DNA of 64,000 bases from assembly GCA_013398015.1 (NCBI GenBank), contig VZRR01002064.1, positions 248,001-312,000 on the forward strand, in the 5' to 3' direction. The position numbers and the translations under genes were made by a program. A model generated the notes under the pieces. That model ran no database searches, was not told the DNA's origin, and saw nothing but the letters and a program-made list of their open reading frames with translations. Positions 13,501 through 27,700 of this stretch are shown here, one piece after another (position 1 is the first letter of the stretch; each line of letters opens with the position of its first letter). This DNA is from Oreocharis arfaki. Lineage: Eukaryota; Chordata; Aves; Passeriformes; Paramythiidae.

Positions 13501-16500
13501 AGACTGTGCATTCAGAAGCAGCTCATGGCCACCCTGCACAACTGAGTGCTGGAGGACTACCTGCTGCACTCTGTGCAGAGAGTTAAACAGGAGAGCTGGG
13601 ATTGCTGGTGGCTGTAGGCAGTTTAGGAGCACAAAAGTGTCTGCATCAGCATCTCTTAAACAGGAAAAGAGATAGCAGCCTTGAGTGTGAAAATGTTTTA
13701 CAGGCAGGCAGCACCCACTTGCTTTAATCAAGACTAGAGAAGAAGAGCTAAAGGCGACCTGTAAGGGTCTGCTGCCTTACCAGGTGTAGAAGGAGGCTTC
13801 AAGGTGGTGTGGGTAATAGCATAATAGTGGCTTACAGACCTGAGAGAAAAGAGCTCACTGATACTTGCTGGTGAGGAAGAGGAAGGCACTGCTTTTGGAT
13901 GAGCAGAGACCTCCTGACTCCCTGAGGGCAGGTCTTAGTTCATTTAACTATTCAGTAGGAATTCATATTAATGGAATGCAGCCCTTTTCTTCCCATGAAG
14001 CAGAACATTACAACACATTTCAGTCTTTTTCTGTTTTGTGTTTTTAATAAGATTGTGACTCAACGGAGCAGAGGATGACCTGAGGAATGTGACCGTTCCC
14101 AGACGACTTCTTTCAGACACGGCATGTACAAAGAATAACATCTCCCTTTTCATAAGATGTATAGCTTCTGTTCAGAGGTGGATTCTGGCCTTTGTGAGGC
14201 CCTGAGAAAGATCTGTTGAAAACTCTGGTGCAACAGGTAGGTAAAGAGTGGAAGATTTAATTAATATTTAGCATCAAGAAGCCTTGGTCAACTAATGAAA
14301 TGAAATCCGTGTTGAAGAACAAACAGGAATGGAGATTTGATTAGTTCAGGTTCGCCTCTGAAAAGGAGAACTATGACATTTGAAAGTCATGCAATCCTCT
14401 CTTTATATAGAAAGACATTTCTGGCTGCTGTTCTGAACACAGATGTAAATACCTGGTTTGTTTTCCAGGCTCTGCCTAAGCTGAATAATTTCATTTTGAT
14501 AGTACCCCAGTGGTTGCTAGCACTGAGATTGCTGGGTCGTTTATGCCTGAGGAAGAGTCCCAGTCTTGGCGTTTGGGCTGTGTGCTTTCCATGTGGCTGT
14601 CAGCATTTGGGCCTGTGACCTTCTTCTGACTGATGCATCCTGTGCTTTGGGAGACACACACAAGCACACCCACTACTGCACAGAGTTCATAGAGAGGACA
14701 CACAGAATCATATAAACTTTGTTATTGAATTCTGTGGTCTTTGCCCTTTGCTTATTTGTTTGCTTTTGTATAAGAGTGTTCTCTGTGCGTCTTAGTCTAG
14801 TTTACAATTGACAAAATCTGATCTCCCTTGTTGCTTGCACTTGTTTGCTTCCAGGAGGTGATGAGATACAGGTTCTGAGAGAGGTATATCCATTGTGAAA
14901 ACAAAACAAAAAGGCCTGGATGTGTTCGTATAGTTTATTTTTGTGATTAAAGCTTTTCCTACTGCATTATCTTCCAATCAAACTTGCTGTCAGGTAGTAG
15001 GGCAATAAATGTCCTAAGGAAAGTCCTCTTATTAGGTAATCTCTTCAAAACATAGTCATAGCTCTGGATAATACCTTACATGACATTTGTATTAGATAAC
15101 TAGTTAGTAAAGGGAAGACAGTTGCTGTAAATAAAACTCAGACCCCAAATGGCCTTTAAATCCCAAGTTATTAGAAAGATGAGTCCTTAACTTCAATGTA
15201 ATCAGTAGCACTGGGGCAAAGCAGATGAAGTGCACTGTGGCTAACTCTGCAGCTAGTAAGCAGCAAAGGATCACAGAAGAGGTGATACAGGAGAATTGCA
15301 AGGAGATGTTTGTTTAATACTTCAGGTTTCTATAAAACCTCGAGGATAAGGGTAATGGAGAAATATTAGGACAGTTTTTACTCAGTAACAAGACAAGACA
15401 TTTGCTTTCCCTGGTAAATAACTTCAAAGATCAAATGCATCATCAGGGTACAATTGTCTTTCCTCTGGAAGTAGTGGTGCATTGGATATAATTTCACTGT
15501 GCAACCAAACAATCTTGTAGTGTTTTCCAAATCAAAATGACGCTACACAAACGTGCAGGTGACTAGTACAAACTTGGATTAATCTGGAGGGCAGCTATTT
15601 GCCACCACTGAAAATATTGACCTGAATGTGCAGTTGTGGTTGCATTGTCAAACGTGAAGCTCTTTTGTGTTTTATGTCTCAATGTGGTTTTCACGAGCAT
15701 ATGTTGCTTTTCCCCTGGAATTTCACAAAAATGTTTTTTCTTTCTTTTTTCTCGAAAAGGAAGGTTGAGAAGTATGTGGCCCATGGGCGTATCAGCACTT
15801 ATAGAGGGCAATTTTTCTGGGGCAGGGTGGTAATTAAACTTGAATCAAAAGGAACTTGAACTAGAACATCTATTGGGTGAGGAATGAGAAATACTCTGAA
15901 ATGCCACAAACTGAATTTGAAAAATATTTTACAAGGCACACTGGGTGATAAGCTGGTCTTTATTTCAGTCCCAATGAAAACAGAATGACCTACGCTACTA
16001 CGCACTTAACCTCAGGTAGTCCTATAGACTCCTCCCAGACCTTATCTAAAATCATTATGGAAAATGGGAGAAGTGGTTGTGAGTGTTGGTAAGCTAAGGT
16101 TAAGGAATTCAGACTTACCATTTCCTGTGCAAATTAAAGATATTATTTCATTACCTGCATGGGCTTCCACCATCTCCAGGGAAGAGTAGGCTCGTTGTCC
16201 ATATAACAGTGGATGCGGGAAAGAAGACGTTTCAGAGGAGTTTAGTGCTGTTAATTGCTTAGATACTTACGACTTCGGGGAGGTACTTAAATTTTGAGCA
16301 ATTTCATTTGTATCCCCCTTTTAAGAGTGTGATGTTGACTGATGGTACATACCCCATCTGTCTTGGTGTGTTTTCCTCAGGGAAGCTGTTTGCACTGCGC
16401 AGGAAATTTCAGTGCTGGACTCTGTGAGCTGAAAATTTAGTGGCCAAATTCTTGAAACTTTCTCTCTGGATCAGGACTGCCTTTCTTCTGTTCGTGTGTG

Positions 16501-19500
16501 TGCAGGTGTTTGCTCAGCTGGTAACAAGCGTGTTTATTTGCGAAGCCCTGGTGCAGGATAGAGGCCGTCACAAAGTTAAGGTTGCACCAAAGCAAAAGTT
16601 TGTTAGGCTGTACACAGCAGGTCCGCAGCCGGACTGCCTGTCTTGAAAGTATCACATGGATAGGTAATATGAAATTAGAGTTTCCATGCTCTGTGCTGGA
16701 CTATCTGCTATGAGTGACTTACACCGCTATATTGCAAAAGAGTGATGGGCTTTTTCTCCTAATTCCATTTTCTTTTCTCCCCTGTTTACCAAACGTTTAT
16801 GACTGAAAAATGCAGTGTATTATCTTTCTGAATTATCCAAAGAGACTCAGCCTTCAAAAGCCAGAAAAATACAGTTCTAGAAATGTAACGGATGCAGGGG
16901 AAATGCTCTTTGTTCTTTACAGCTTATTATTATAGAACAACTTCATATTTTTGACCATGGAGCAGCCCTGATTAGTGTTGGTGTAATGCATACAAATTCT
17001 TTAGGGAAGAGGAAATTCGTGTGGAATCAGGATAAATATTCTTAATAGGCTCTATTATTTGACCAAACAGTAGTAATAACTTGAATTTTTTTTATATGTA
17101 TTTCCAGGCAAGTCATTAATTTGTTTCCAAAACCACTTGTAATTGTATGTGGCCACTCATAATGGAAAGGTTTGCTCTGGTTAATTTTCAGCACATATCT
17201 TTTGATCTCCCATTGATGACTGAACTATGAGCCTAGTGTGGTCCTTGAAAGGGATACCCTTGTTATGCTTTACTAAAAGAAAGAGTTTTCTTATAGTTCC
17301 AAAGTGGATTAAATTAAACTTGACAATGCTGCTATGAAGAGAGGGAGTGAGGAGGTACGGGGATCCCTGAAGTCATCGCTCAAAAGCAGCACAGCTCTTC
17401 ATCAATGCCCTGCTCATTTCTCTATAATGAGGTATGGGCAGAATCAAAGGGAAAATTGCGTAAACTCCCATTTAGCCTCAGGGTCCTCTCAGGTAAAAAA
17501 GGTTGGTGAATCTGCATAGATTTAACAGGACAAAATATGTCCTCCTAAGCGCCTTTTCATGATCTAATTTAACTAACTTCAGCAAAATGCCCAGTCACCT
17601 GAGAGGGATGCCCTAGGTACCAGTAATGCCATAAGCCTCTTATCTCATTTTGTTGATGATAGTTCAAAGTGTCCTAGTAAATGTACAAGATAAGAAGGTC
17701 ACAAGGAAGTGAAAAATAGAAGTCCTTAATGCTTAGGACATGCAAAACTATTCTGAGTGGTTGGGAGATTTGAAAGACACAGGTTTTGTCACTTGTGAGC
17801 AGACTTTGAATGTTTTAATGAAGTCTGTGCATCCTGGCAAGTCCCACAGAGCACCTGGCTGTTGGAAGAACAATGGACTTGGTGTGTCTGGGTGATGGAC
17901 AACTGAGAAGGAGTCTGCTCTTTTTGTAGGTGCTGTGGCCTTGTTGCTTGCCATAGCCTGTTGAGCCTGAATCAGGAGAAGCAAGACGATTTTGAGTTGG
18001 AGATGGGAGCCAAGGAAACTTTGCCTGTAACTGCCAGCATTTGATTAAGAGGAATACTTTTGGGAATGAAAGACTGAAATGTTGCTGTGACTGCCAGCAG
18101 GAAAAAAACCCACGCTTGGGAGCTGCCCTAAGCACAACTGTGTGGGAAAGAAACCTGAGGCTGGTAGCTTCTCAGCACATCAGCTGCAGTCATGTGTGGT
18201 TATTACCTACTGTTACAGATGGTCTTTTTTTATTAGAAAACATCACAAATGTTGAGGAAGTATTGTATGTTTGCATGTGATACTAAAATATATGACTTGT
18301 AATCTCTACTGTTAATGTTGTATTAAGAATACCCACAAAAAGATTGTAAGAGAGTTTATGTTAGCAGGAGCTAGGCATAAAATAGGTATCAAAGATCGTA
18401 ATTTCAGAGCAGTACTTATTTTTAATGAAAACTTTGATTTTATTTCTTGGTCATTTTAAAAACAGGTTAAGTTGCCTAGTTTAACTTTTGCTCCTATCTC
18501 CAGAAATGTAGCACACTTAAGCGTAAAGTACCTTCAGAAAATAAAACTTTACTGAAGTATTATATGGGTTTTTGATGTTGAAACAGCTTTATTACCAGTT
18601 TATAGACACTTAAAATGTCATTGTCCTATAGGTTAATTGCTCTTACAACTTCAGTAATGACAACTACTTTGTCTTTGCGTTGAATTAAGCTGTTGTATGC
18701 CTATGTCTAGAGTCATATGCTTCTTGCATTTTAAATACTCTTATGTAGGTTATAGAAATTAACAAAGCTTTTTTAGACAGGTTTTCTAAAGGCTGATGTA
18801 ACTTTTAAAGTGTATTTGGCTTCTGTTTGTTTACACACAGAGCCATTAAAGAGAGAGGCCTAAATGTAAATTATGTTGTAACGTACTGGATGCCTAAGTA
18901 AAAGATGTGTCTTGTCGTCTTCAAAAGTTATCGCTGTTGTTATCACCTTTGTACCATTCAAAAAGTTATCACCTTGTACCATTCTGCTCTTTTAGGCAGG
19001 TTGAAGAGGGTATTTACTGCTCTTAAGGGCTCAGGTACAAAAAAAAGAACCCGTAGGGAATCCTAAACTGATTCATTTATTATCTACTTTAAAACAATGA
19101 TGTAGGGACTATTATGCCCTCAGTACGGGTAAAGAGAAGAGGACAAGAGATCAGGCTGAAAAACTGTGAGGTTTAATGAGTTGTCATACTGGCATATAAA
19201 CACCAAAACGTTTTGTAGGGCCATTTGCCTATATGCAGTGCTCCCAAGCGTGGTAGAGATGGTGTTTGTGATTTCCCACAAGGGCATGGGCACAGAGCTA
19301 CCCACTATATGCACACGACAGCTTATCAAGGAGCACAAAATGCAATTTGGGGATACGTTAAAAAGTATGTGCTGAGAATGTAATTCCTCAGGAGCAAGAG
19401 TATTGATCGTTTGACTCAAATTGTTTCTTAACTGAAACAAAACAGCTCCTCTTTAAAATTTAGACTACTTGAAATCAGACCTTGGAGGGAATATATAAAC

Positions 19501-21714
19501 CACATCTTTAAGGAATGGTGTGACTGCATTTTTTCCCCACTAGCAGATGCTATTTGGATTAGTGTATAAGGATTGTTGTCACAGCAGCAAGATCTGGTGA
19601 GGTTATCAGATTCCCCTGAATTAAACAGAACTTGACAATGACATAAATCATGTTTTATTGCTGCACATATAAATGTTCATTTGTTAGCCCAAGAGGTAGT
19701 CCATTTTTGCACAGCGGAGGAATTCCTTTCTTGCAAGATATGGTAATAATTCAGCAGTGTATTTGACTGGGTTTATATACATAAATGACTTCAATAACAC
19801 CCAAAAGTATTTGTTCCTCATCTGGGGCTTTCCGCCATCAGAGGTTTGACTTTTTTGGCTTATGGCATGGGGCAGAGTAATTTAAAGTAGAAACTTCTTT
19901 TGGTAGATTCACAGATACGTGTGTTTCACCTACGATTTTGTTAAATTAAGCCTATGTCTGAGACGTTAAATTCCAGTCTTGATTAAACCTATATCAGATC
20001 TGAGGTGTCTGGACCTGGAGTTTTTTGCTTTCCTTGTATTAGAGTAGGGAATGAGTCTTCAAATCCCAGTTTTTAGCCTTAAACTTAGGCAGCTGTTCAG
20101 CACTAGACTTTTTTGGTAACCTTGCCTTTGTGGTCCTAAACAGAGCATTGCATTAGTAGCTGTGTTGTGTAGTTAGGTATAAGCATTCTGTATGTCGATA
20201 ATTCCTGGGATTAACAGTTTCCTTTGTTCACAGCCTTACCAGGCATAACAACAGCTCCTGTATGCCAGAAGCTTTTGCTTGGGGAATACCCTCTGTGCCA
20301 TTCTGAGTCAACTTCCTCTTAATGTTGAGATTTCCAACATGAAAAAAATATTTTGCATGCTTTTCTGATTTCCCAGTGGAGAAGCTGGTCTGTTCAGTGA
20401 TTCTTCAGGCCTTGAACTTTGTAAAGGTCCTTTTCCTTATGGTTATTTTTACAGGTACAGTTAAAAAGATCAGGAGAAAACCCACTACCACCTGACAATA
20501 GCTGTACGCTAGCACTCGGTGCATTGCATTAACTTCTGGGTTGTTTCACTAATTTAGCACTGGTTTTCAGTGTTTAGTAGGTGGGAATCAAAAGAATCTT
20601 GGTCTTTTTGTTTCTAACAGTTTGTGATTTTTTACAGTTTAGAAACTGTATCAAGATTCTTCCATAGTGGTACATGAAGACGGCTACACCTCTGAGTGAG
20701 CATGGCCACACTGGGACTTAGAGGCCTGTACTGAGTGATATCAATTACTGGAGAAGAGGCCCTCCTAGCCACACAATTTCTGGCCCATAAGAATTCAGTT
20801 TACTTTTATCGCATTATAGCAAAACAATTAAGGAGCACATGTTGCTGTATTTTTCCTGAAAGTATCGGGTAGGGCAAAAGCAGAGGGAACTTGGTTAATT
20901 CCCAAGAGTGGCAGAGCTAGTGGAATCCCACTCTGTATTTGTACTTGTTGCTGAAGGGGGCAGATGCTTGATGATGCAGAAATTGCACTTGGAAGAATCT
21001 CTGAAAAATATTTGCTTCTTTAGATAGTCTTTTGGACAGGGTTATATCCATAATATTTTTTTCTCTGTAGAAAAATGCTTTAGCTATTCCCATCCCTTTC
21101 CAGTCTCCCTGTGGTAGTACTTGCTTTGAAAGGTACAATCTGGCCTTACTTTGTTCACATATGCACATTATTTCTAGCTCACAAAGTCTGCAGTGAGTAA
21201 AAGCAGTAACAGGCTAGGATTCGTCTGCCTACAACCGAGTTTCTTTTACAGTCAGTGGAGATCAAATCAGGACAGTCAACAGATCCTGGAGTGTAATTCC
21301 TGCTTTCCTAATGCAGCACTTAAATAGGTCAGATAAACCATGCCTGAGAGGCTTATTTCTTTCCACTGATTTTACAGGGATAGTAGGTGGCTGTTATAGT
21401 CATTGGCCATTTAGACCCTGAAGTTCGGTGATGTGCATCCCACCTGTTGTGTCAGTGGAGAGTGGCTCCTCCAGCAGGGTGCCTTCTCTGATGAGGCTCA
21501 AGCTCTGCCCTTCCAAAGGGCCAGGCTCTCCTGCAAGCCCAGACAGAGTTCATTGTTTTGAGTGTGGAGTCCCCATATGTTTTAAAATGCTGAACTTGTA
21601 CTAAAAGTGACGTGCAAATTAAAACTTCTGAGTTTATATAACCTACAGGTGGAGGTGTGCTGTCCTAGTTTTCGGTCAAATGAGACTTTTGCTGTAAACT
21701 TAGAGCAAATTGGC
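7571..21714. other. Long unique non-coding stretch
   Basis: About 14 kb without a recognisable exon, RNA gene or transposable element. Open frames stay at or below about 106 codons on either strand, as expected by chance at this length, and none has a recognisable domain. T-rich runs occur throughout. A short duplicated segment lies at 18939-18984 (listed separately). Very old repeats may be present below my detection level. Confidence 0.55.
18939..18984. repeat. Two-copy tandem duplication, about 26-bp period
   Basis: The word 'gttatcacctttgtaccattc' at 18939-18959 recurs at 18965-18984 with one T missing. The two copies are separated by five A. This is a small local duplication in otherwise unique sequence. 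Confidence 0.85.
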
Positions 21715-21787
21715 TCTGTTTGGAGCAGGGATTGGGTTACGTGATCTCTGATGGTCTTTTCCAGTCTAGTTTATTCTGTGATTCTTC
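21715..21787 (+). mobile_element. CR1 LINE extreme 3' end, about 70 bp
   Basis: The segment reads 'ctctgtttggagcaggg', then 'attgggttacgtgatctctga', then 'tggtcttttccagtct', and ends 'ttctgtgattctt'. This matches the order of the CR1 3' untranslated end: gagcaggg, ttggac..gatgatctc, gg.ccttccaac, and the terminal ATTCTRTGATTCT repeat. The extreme 5' truncation is typical of CR1 insertion. Short length limits certainty. Confidence 0.75.
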
Positions 21788-24700
21788 TGCCAAAAAGTCT
21801 TTTTACTGCATGATTATTTAGCGTCAGATTCGGAACTGGTCCATATTTAGACAGCTATTCATATCACAAAACAACTCGCAGCCTCAGGTGTGGACCCAGT
21901 TATGTTTTCTGACCTATTGCTGAAGCCAGATGAGGAGCTCTGATTAGTTTTTCTTCCAGAGATAAGGCTGAATCTTTATAGATACCCTGAGTACTGCTTT
22001 GTAATATTAAATTAATTTTTCCCCTCCTCTACAAAGACTAGATTTATAAATTAGAGTGGAAGGCATTTTTCCTGTTCTGCTAGGAGCATGTTATAGGACT
22101 TGGCATGAGTATCCTGGGAGCCTGAGCTAAAGATGGTGAACATATGGGAAAACCCAGGAGGAAGCATACAGTTTTAGGTTCTTAAACCTAGCTCTTGGTT
22201 TGTCACACTAATGTAATGAAAGAACATTAAATGAGCTGAGGTTATTAAACCCTATAGGTTGCTGAGTCCTATTGGGGATCACATTAAGATGTAATTAAAC
22301 CAAGTCCAGATATTTTAATTTCTAGCTGGAGATTTACGCAACATAAACTGAATCTTTTTCCAGTTCTGAACTTTAGGAAAATGGGCTTGTTAATGTGCTT
22401 ATTTCTTTTTAATATTAACTGAATAGACACTTTTTAGTCCCACTTGACTCTAGTAAAACCGTAAGTATCAATTTCAAAGTCGTGGTTCAAATCAAGTATC
22501 TGCAGACATAGAGGCTTGCACACTTTCAGTAAAATCTGCATCCCCCAAAACCGTGTGAAGTCTGCAAACAGATGTCCTCGGGGGCTCTAGCTGTGTATTG
22601 TTCCAGACAGTCCATTGCTGGTGCAAAGGTCTCCATTATGGTGTGAGAGGGAACAATAGCCTAAACTGTTATTTTCCCTCATAAGGAATATGAGATTATG
22701 CTTATTAATATGGATTGTTTCCATCTAAAAAGTTCCAATTACATCATAACGTGAACAAAATTATTTTAACTCCTTAATTTTAAGAATGTTACATATCCAG
22801 CAAAAGAGAAAAGAAGACAAACTGGTTTGACATCACTGCTCCAAACAAAAGAGCACATTTCCGTGAGAAACATGATTTGAGTGAGCAAGGGATTTTTCCT
22901 CCTGGTGATACCATCCCTGTTCAGGCAGAATATGCGAAAATCTATTGAGAGAGCAAAGGGATATCTGCCTGCGGGGTGACTGGTGTGCACTCTCACTGGG
23001 TTTGACTGATCCAGGATGATCAGGCACTGTGGCAGGGTGTGGCTGGGGACAGAGACGGACATGGATTAAACCCCCTAAGGTCAGGACAGAGACTCCAACC
23101 TGACTCCCACACCTTTAGGACTTTTCTCTGACTATGGGAGAAAATGGAATGGTACTACAAAAAATGTTCAAATTTTGAATTTAGAAATAATTCTGGGTTA
23201 AGCAAAGCTGCCCTTTTAGGAAAACTTACTACTTACTCTTAATATTTTGTCTGCTGCACCTCTGAGAAGATGAAAAAGAAGGAAACATAGGACAAGGAAG
23301 AGGATGAGGAATGTTCTTAGGGAAAAAAGATATTTCTAAAGTATCCAGCTGTTAGATAAACAAGGTACCTGGGGTAGAGGAAAAATTTTAAGAAATCTGT
23401 TTTCCTCTAGAAAGTATTCCTGTTTGCGGCTACTAGAGATGCTTTAAGATTTTAGATAGGTTGTAAAAAAAGTTGATTCAAGGTCTCAATTCAGGGAGAA
23501 TACTTTGTGTGCAGAGGGATGAGCACACGAACTTTTGTTTTTACTGCTCTATGTAAAAAGTCTTCTTGGGCTGTGTAGGGGGTTGGCTACTTAAGTGAGC
23601 GACTCTCAAATTAGGGAAAAGGTCAATTTAGGATACTCTTCTTCCTCTTCAGTGTCAGTGATTAGAAAAAAATCTAGGCAAGTGGAAAGCATTTGGTAAT
23701 GTGTGACAGTAGCCTCGATATGCAGAACAGCCTGGAGAAACTGGCTCAGCAGCAGGTCTGTATGTGGGAGTCAGCCAATAGTCCCACATTAATTAATGAG
23801 GTGAGGAAGGAAAAGGAAATGCTTGTTCTCCAAGTTCATTCTCTGTGGAAGATTTATCTGGAAAAGCTTCTAAGTAGATTTAATGGAAATCTACACACTT
23901 CTGAAAAGCACTTGTATCTACATTTCTGGGCTATTCGAACAGAGGTCCCAAGAATAGAGTAGGGTAAGTAAGAACAGGTTTCCCTCTGTTGGTTACTCCA
24001 GGTTTTTGCTTATTTCTCAACAAGTGAAATTCCAAGGAATTGAAGGTATTATTTGAGCCAGTTATTCTCCTGTCCTCACTTGAAGTTGCTCCCTGCAGGA
24101 GTGTATACTGAGGAAAATGGATGAAAGAATGAGGATTAAGGAACCAAATTTGCCCCCAGAGGAGCAGTTCTGGTAGCTTTGTCTTGACAAGGTACATGTT
24201 AGCACACGCCAGTGCATGAATTTGTTCCCTATACAAAATATTTCCTTAATGCTGGCAACATGACAAAGACCTAAAAAAAAAATAGGGAGGGGGAGATGAG
24301 TGGTGACAGAAGATGAGAATAAGTAGCAGTAGCAGCACGTAAAATATATCCAACTGAACAGGATAACGTGAAAAATGGCATTTGTCCTGTGGGTAAGGGG
24401 AACTATTTTGGGTGAGGTCAAAACTGAGGGAGAGCAGGTTATGAATGCAAGCTAGAGAAGTTTGGGTTTGAAAGGCACTTGGGTGGATTTTCTCTGCAGT
24501 GAAATGAAGCAGCAGCCACTTGTGACTCTGCTGTTAAGGCCGAGTTTTGAACTACCGCTTGTTGCATATGAAAGGTGCAAGACAACCTTCCCAAAATGCT
24601 GGCTGAGTGTAGAACTGGGTTTCCATGGAGTGAAGAAATAAACCAAGTGGTTCTTGAGCTAAAATGAATGAAAATGGGTCGCTGTGGATAGTCAGTGCCA

Positions 24701-27700
24701 CATGGCAGCCAATGGCTGCCCCTCAAGTGATCCCAGCAATGCTGTGCACTCTCTGCAGGCTCTCATCTGCGTGGCTGGGTGATGCTGGCAAAACAGATGT
24801 CATACACAAGCAAGGGACCCACACTCACTTGTGTATTAATGAGAGCTTGATGTTGTGCTTTGCTCCTATTGCCTTCAAACACAGAGTGCAAAAGTCATTG
24901 CTGTGGCAGGGGGAGGAGGAGCACCCCTCCTGCATCTGCTGGGCTTGGGCAAGGTTCGGGTGCTGCTGGGGCTGCTGCACTCTGTCCTGTGAGCACTTGT
25001 GGATGGAATTTGGCTAACTGGGCCGTGGGGAGCATGGCCCTTGAGTGACAAGGTGTCATCTCATGCTCTTCTGGCAAGGAAAGGAAAGCATGTACAAGAA
25101 AGCTTTATTTTAAAAAAAGCAGTAAACTAGCAGTAAACGTTGGTGCTGGATGCCAATAAATGCCATTAGGAGACTGTAACATCCAGAACAAAGCACTCAA
25201 CATGCAGAAAATCCAGATGCAGCCAAATGTGAAACAGACCTAAATAGTCAAAAACCCCAGAAATAGAAAGCTGGGAAATGTCTGAAGCTTTAGTTTTCAC
25301 TAGTTGCATAAGGAATTANAGGTCTCAGGTGTTTTGAATATTAGTGGGAATTTAAATATAGAGCACTCTGAATGGTATCATTACACTGTTCAAAGAGGAA
25401 GAAATTGTATTGTGCAACTTTATAAAGAATTTCCATGTGTCACATTTTGCTTGAATTTCTTTTCAATTTAAACTTAAATTGGAATTTCCTTAGCTTTATG
25501 ATTCTTGTTTAAGGGATTATTATAATATTGCTATAATGTTTTTGCCTTCACCATACTGCTGTAATTCCAGACTTATAGAGGTTTTATCTAAAATACAGAA
25601 TGAAAGAGATCTAGTGCTGGAGTTTGAATGCACTTGAAATTACATGCCTATTTAAGGAAGCCTCCTCTCTGATAAATTTGTTTGCATAGTGGAGAGAAGG
25701 TACCCCTGTATTTTCTGGCATTGATATGGAAAGTGCTCAAAAAACCGGAGATATTTTTCGATTGGAGGCCTTTGCCTCTCCCTCTCACATACAGTGCTGA
25801 GCTCCAGTGGGAGCTCTGGGGACTGGAACTGATTTCGTGGAGCAAACAGGTTCCCTTTTATTAGAGCTTGTTTTCTCAGCTTTGCAGAACTATGCTTAGT
25901 GCCCTGCTGTCGATGTTGTTTCAAAACCTATCACCTAGGCATTTTTACATCTTTGACAGACCAATTATAATTAACATGATGGGCCTAAATCACACAAGAA
26001 TTCTCAGCTCTTCTCTTGAAGTATATGGTCTGTCAACATTAGAAAAAAGGTAAATACAGTCTCTCACTTCATAAATTTTCCGGATATTTAATCTTTCACC
26101 TTTTGATAATTATAGCTTCTGAGATATTTGTGCTCTCAGTTTTTCTGTTAGTTGTTTCTTTTAGGCTTGATACCTAAGACCAGCAGGCCTTAATGGTTGC
26201 AAATACTGTATTGAAATCTCAGTCAGTCATCTTTTCTCTCCCCTTTTTTTGTCTGAACTAGCATAGATTAGGTGGTTCAGGGTGCATGACACATAGATAA
26301 TATTTGGGTAAGAATTTCCAAGTGGGGCAATGATCTTCTTGAGGAACATCTATCCTTTTCAACAAGGGCTGCCTCCAGACCCCAGGACCCCTGGAACAAC
26401 AACTGGCTGTGCTTTGCAGTGATCTGGAAGGCAGGAGAAAGATGAGGCTGATCAGAGAATAAGCCTGTAAACCTATGTATCATTTTAGATAGGCAACTTT
26501 CTTGCTGTCTGTGCATGTACTCAAGAGCCTGGGTTTGGTGCTACCTCTGTCCCCCTCACCAAAGGCTTTGCTGTTTTGCTGTTTGCTTTGAAGCTCTAGC
26601 AGAGCACTGCTGTGGTACGAGACCTAATCTGGGGGTTGACAGACAGGTCTCATTTGACAAAAAACTCCACAGTCACCCAAGTGTCACTAGTGCCTGGCCC
26701 CAGATACACCCTGGTATGCTTTTTCCTAGACAAAAAGATGACAGTTTTGACAAAGGCCATGAAGTGGGAATTATCAAAGCAAAATAATGTGCTCACTGCA
26801 TAAAGGAGAAGCTGCCTTCTGAGACTGGGTGAAGGACAGAAACAAAATGAATCTTTCTTCTAAATGTACTGGGGGAGGTGGAGAGAAACTCTTTGCAGGC
26901 TTGGCTGAATGATGAAGTTAGCATAAAATAAGCTAGAAAATTAATTGTATAGACAATCATACGGGTAGATTGAATTTTTTTCATGAACACGGTTTCTTGT
27001 GTTACATTAATGCCATTGATAAGACTCCTAATTCTCCCTTACCTCTCCAGAGGTTTGCTGGATGGTTATAACAAATTTTCCACAGACTGGAAGATCTAAG
27101 TGTTTAGTCTGAGCTCTATTCCAGCTGGTTATTTTACAGCCATACACTGGCACCTAGATGATGGATTATTGTAGTGGTTCAATTTTTTTCTTTACTGCCT
27201 CTTTTTTTGTCAGTCTGTCAATCAGTCTGTGACAATTTTTGATCCAGCATTATTTTTGTGAGAGTGTTTCTAAGAGCAGTCAGACCTTTGGAATCAGGAT
27301 AAGTGGAAAAGAGAGTTTTCCTGTTGTCCTCTGGATACAGAAACATGACAGGACCTACAAAAAGGCAACATACAAATCATGAGCAGAATGTGAGTTTGCT
27401 GTAAGGGGTCATTAAAGTCTCCTTAGGTTAGAACAACTTGGTGTCTCCTTAGACTGGAAATCTTGGAAAGGCATTCAAAGTGAAGAACTTGGTTTTCTTG
27501 ATGTGAAAAGATGATGACTTAGTGAAAGCCATCCATGGCTTTCTAATAGTTCTAGCTTTGCCGGGAGAGGAGAAAATTCAGTAGCTATTTCTAAACTATT
27601 TCTAGCAGTGATCCATGCAGTCTACACTCTTTTAAGCACACAAGGGATCTCTCACAGTAAAGAGTGCTAAGTTTGCATGCTTTAATTTAAAATCCTGCTC

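Noticed and set aside
14700..14725. acacagaatcatataa as a reversed CR1 terminal repeat
   Set aside because: The sequence that should follow in a minus-strand CR1 is missing.
16440..16646. 68-codon frame with a hydrophobic, signal-like start
   Set aside because: The opposite strand is equally open, no family is recognised, and nothing around it suggests an exon.
22478..22500. ggttcaaatc, resembling a tRNA B box
   Set aside because: No A box at the right distance and no cloverleaf can be folded around it.
24062..24421. 119-codon hydrophobic minus-strand frame
   Set aside because: Composition reflects T-rich codons; no membrane-protein family is recognised and no splice context is clear.
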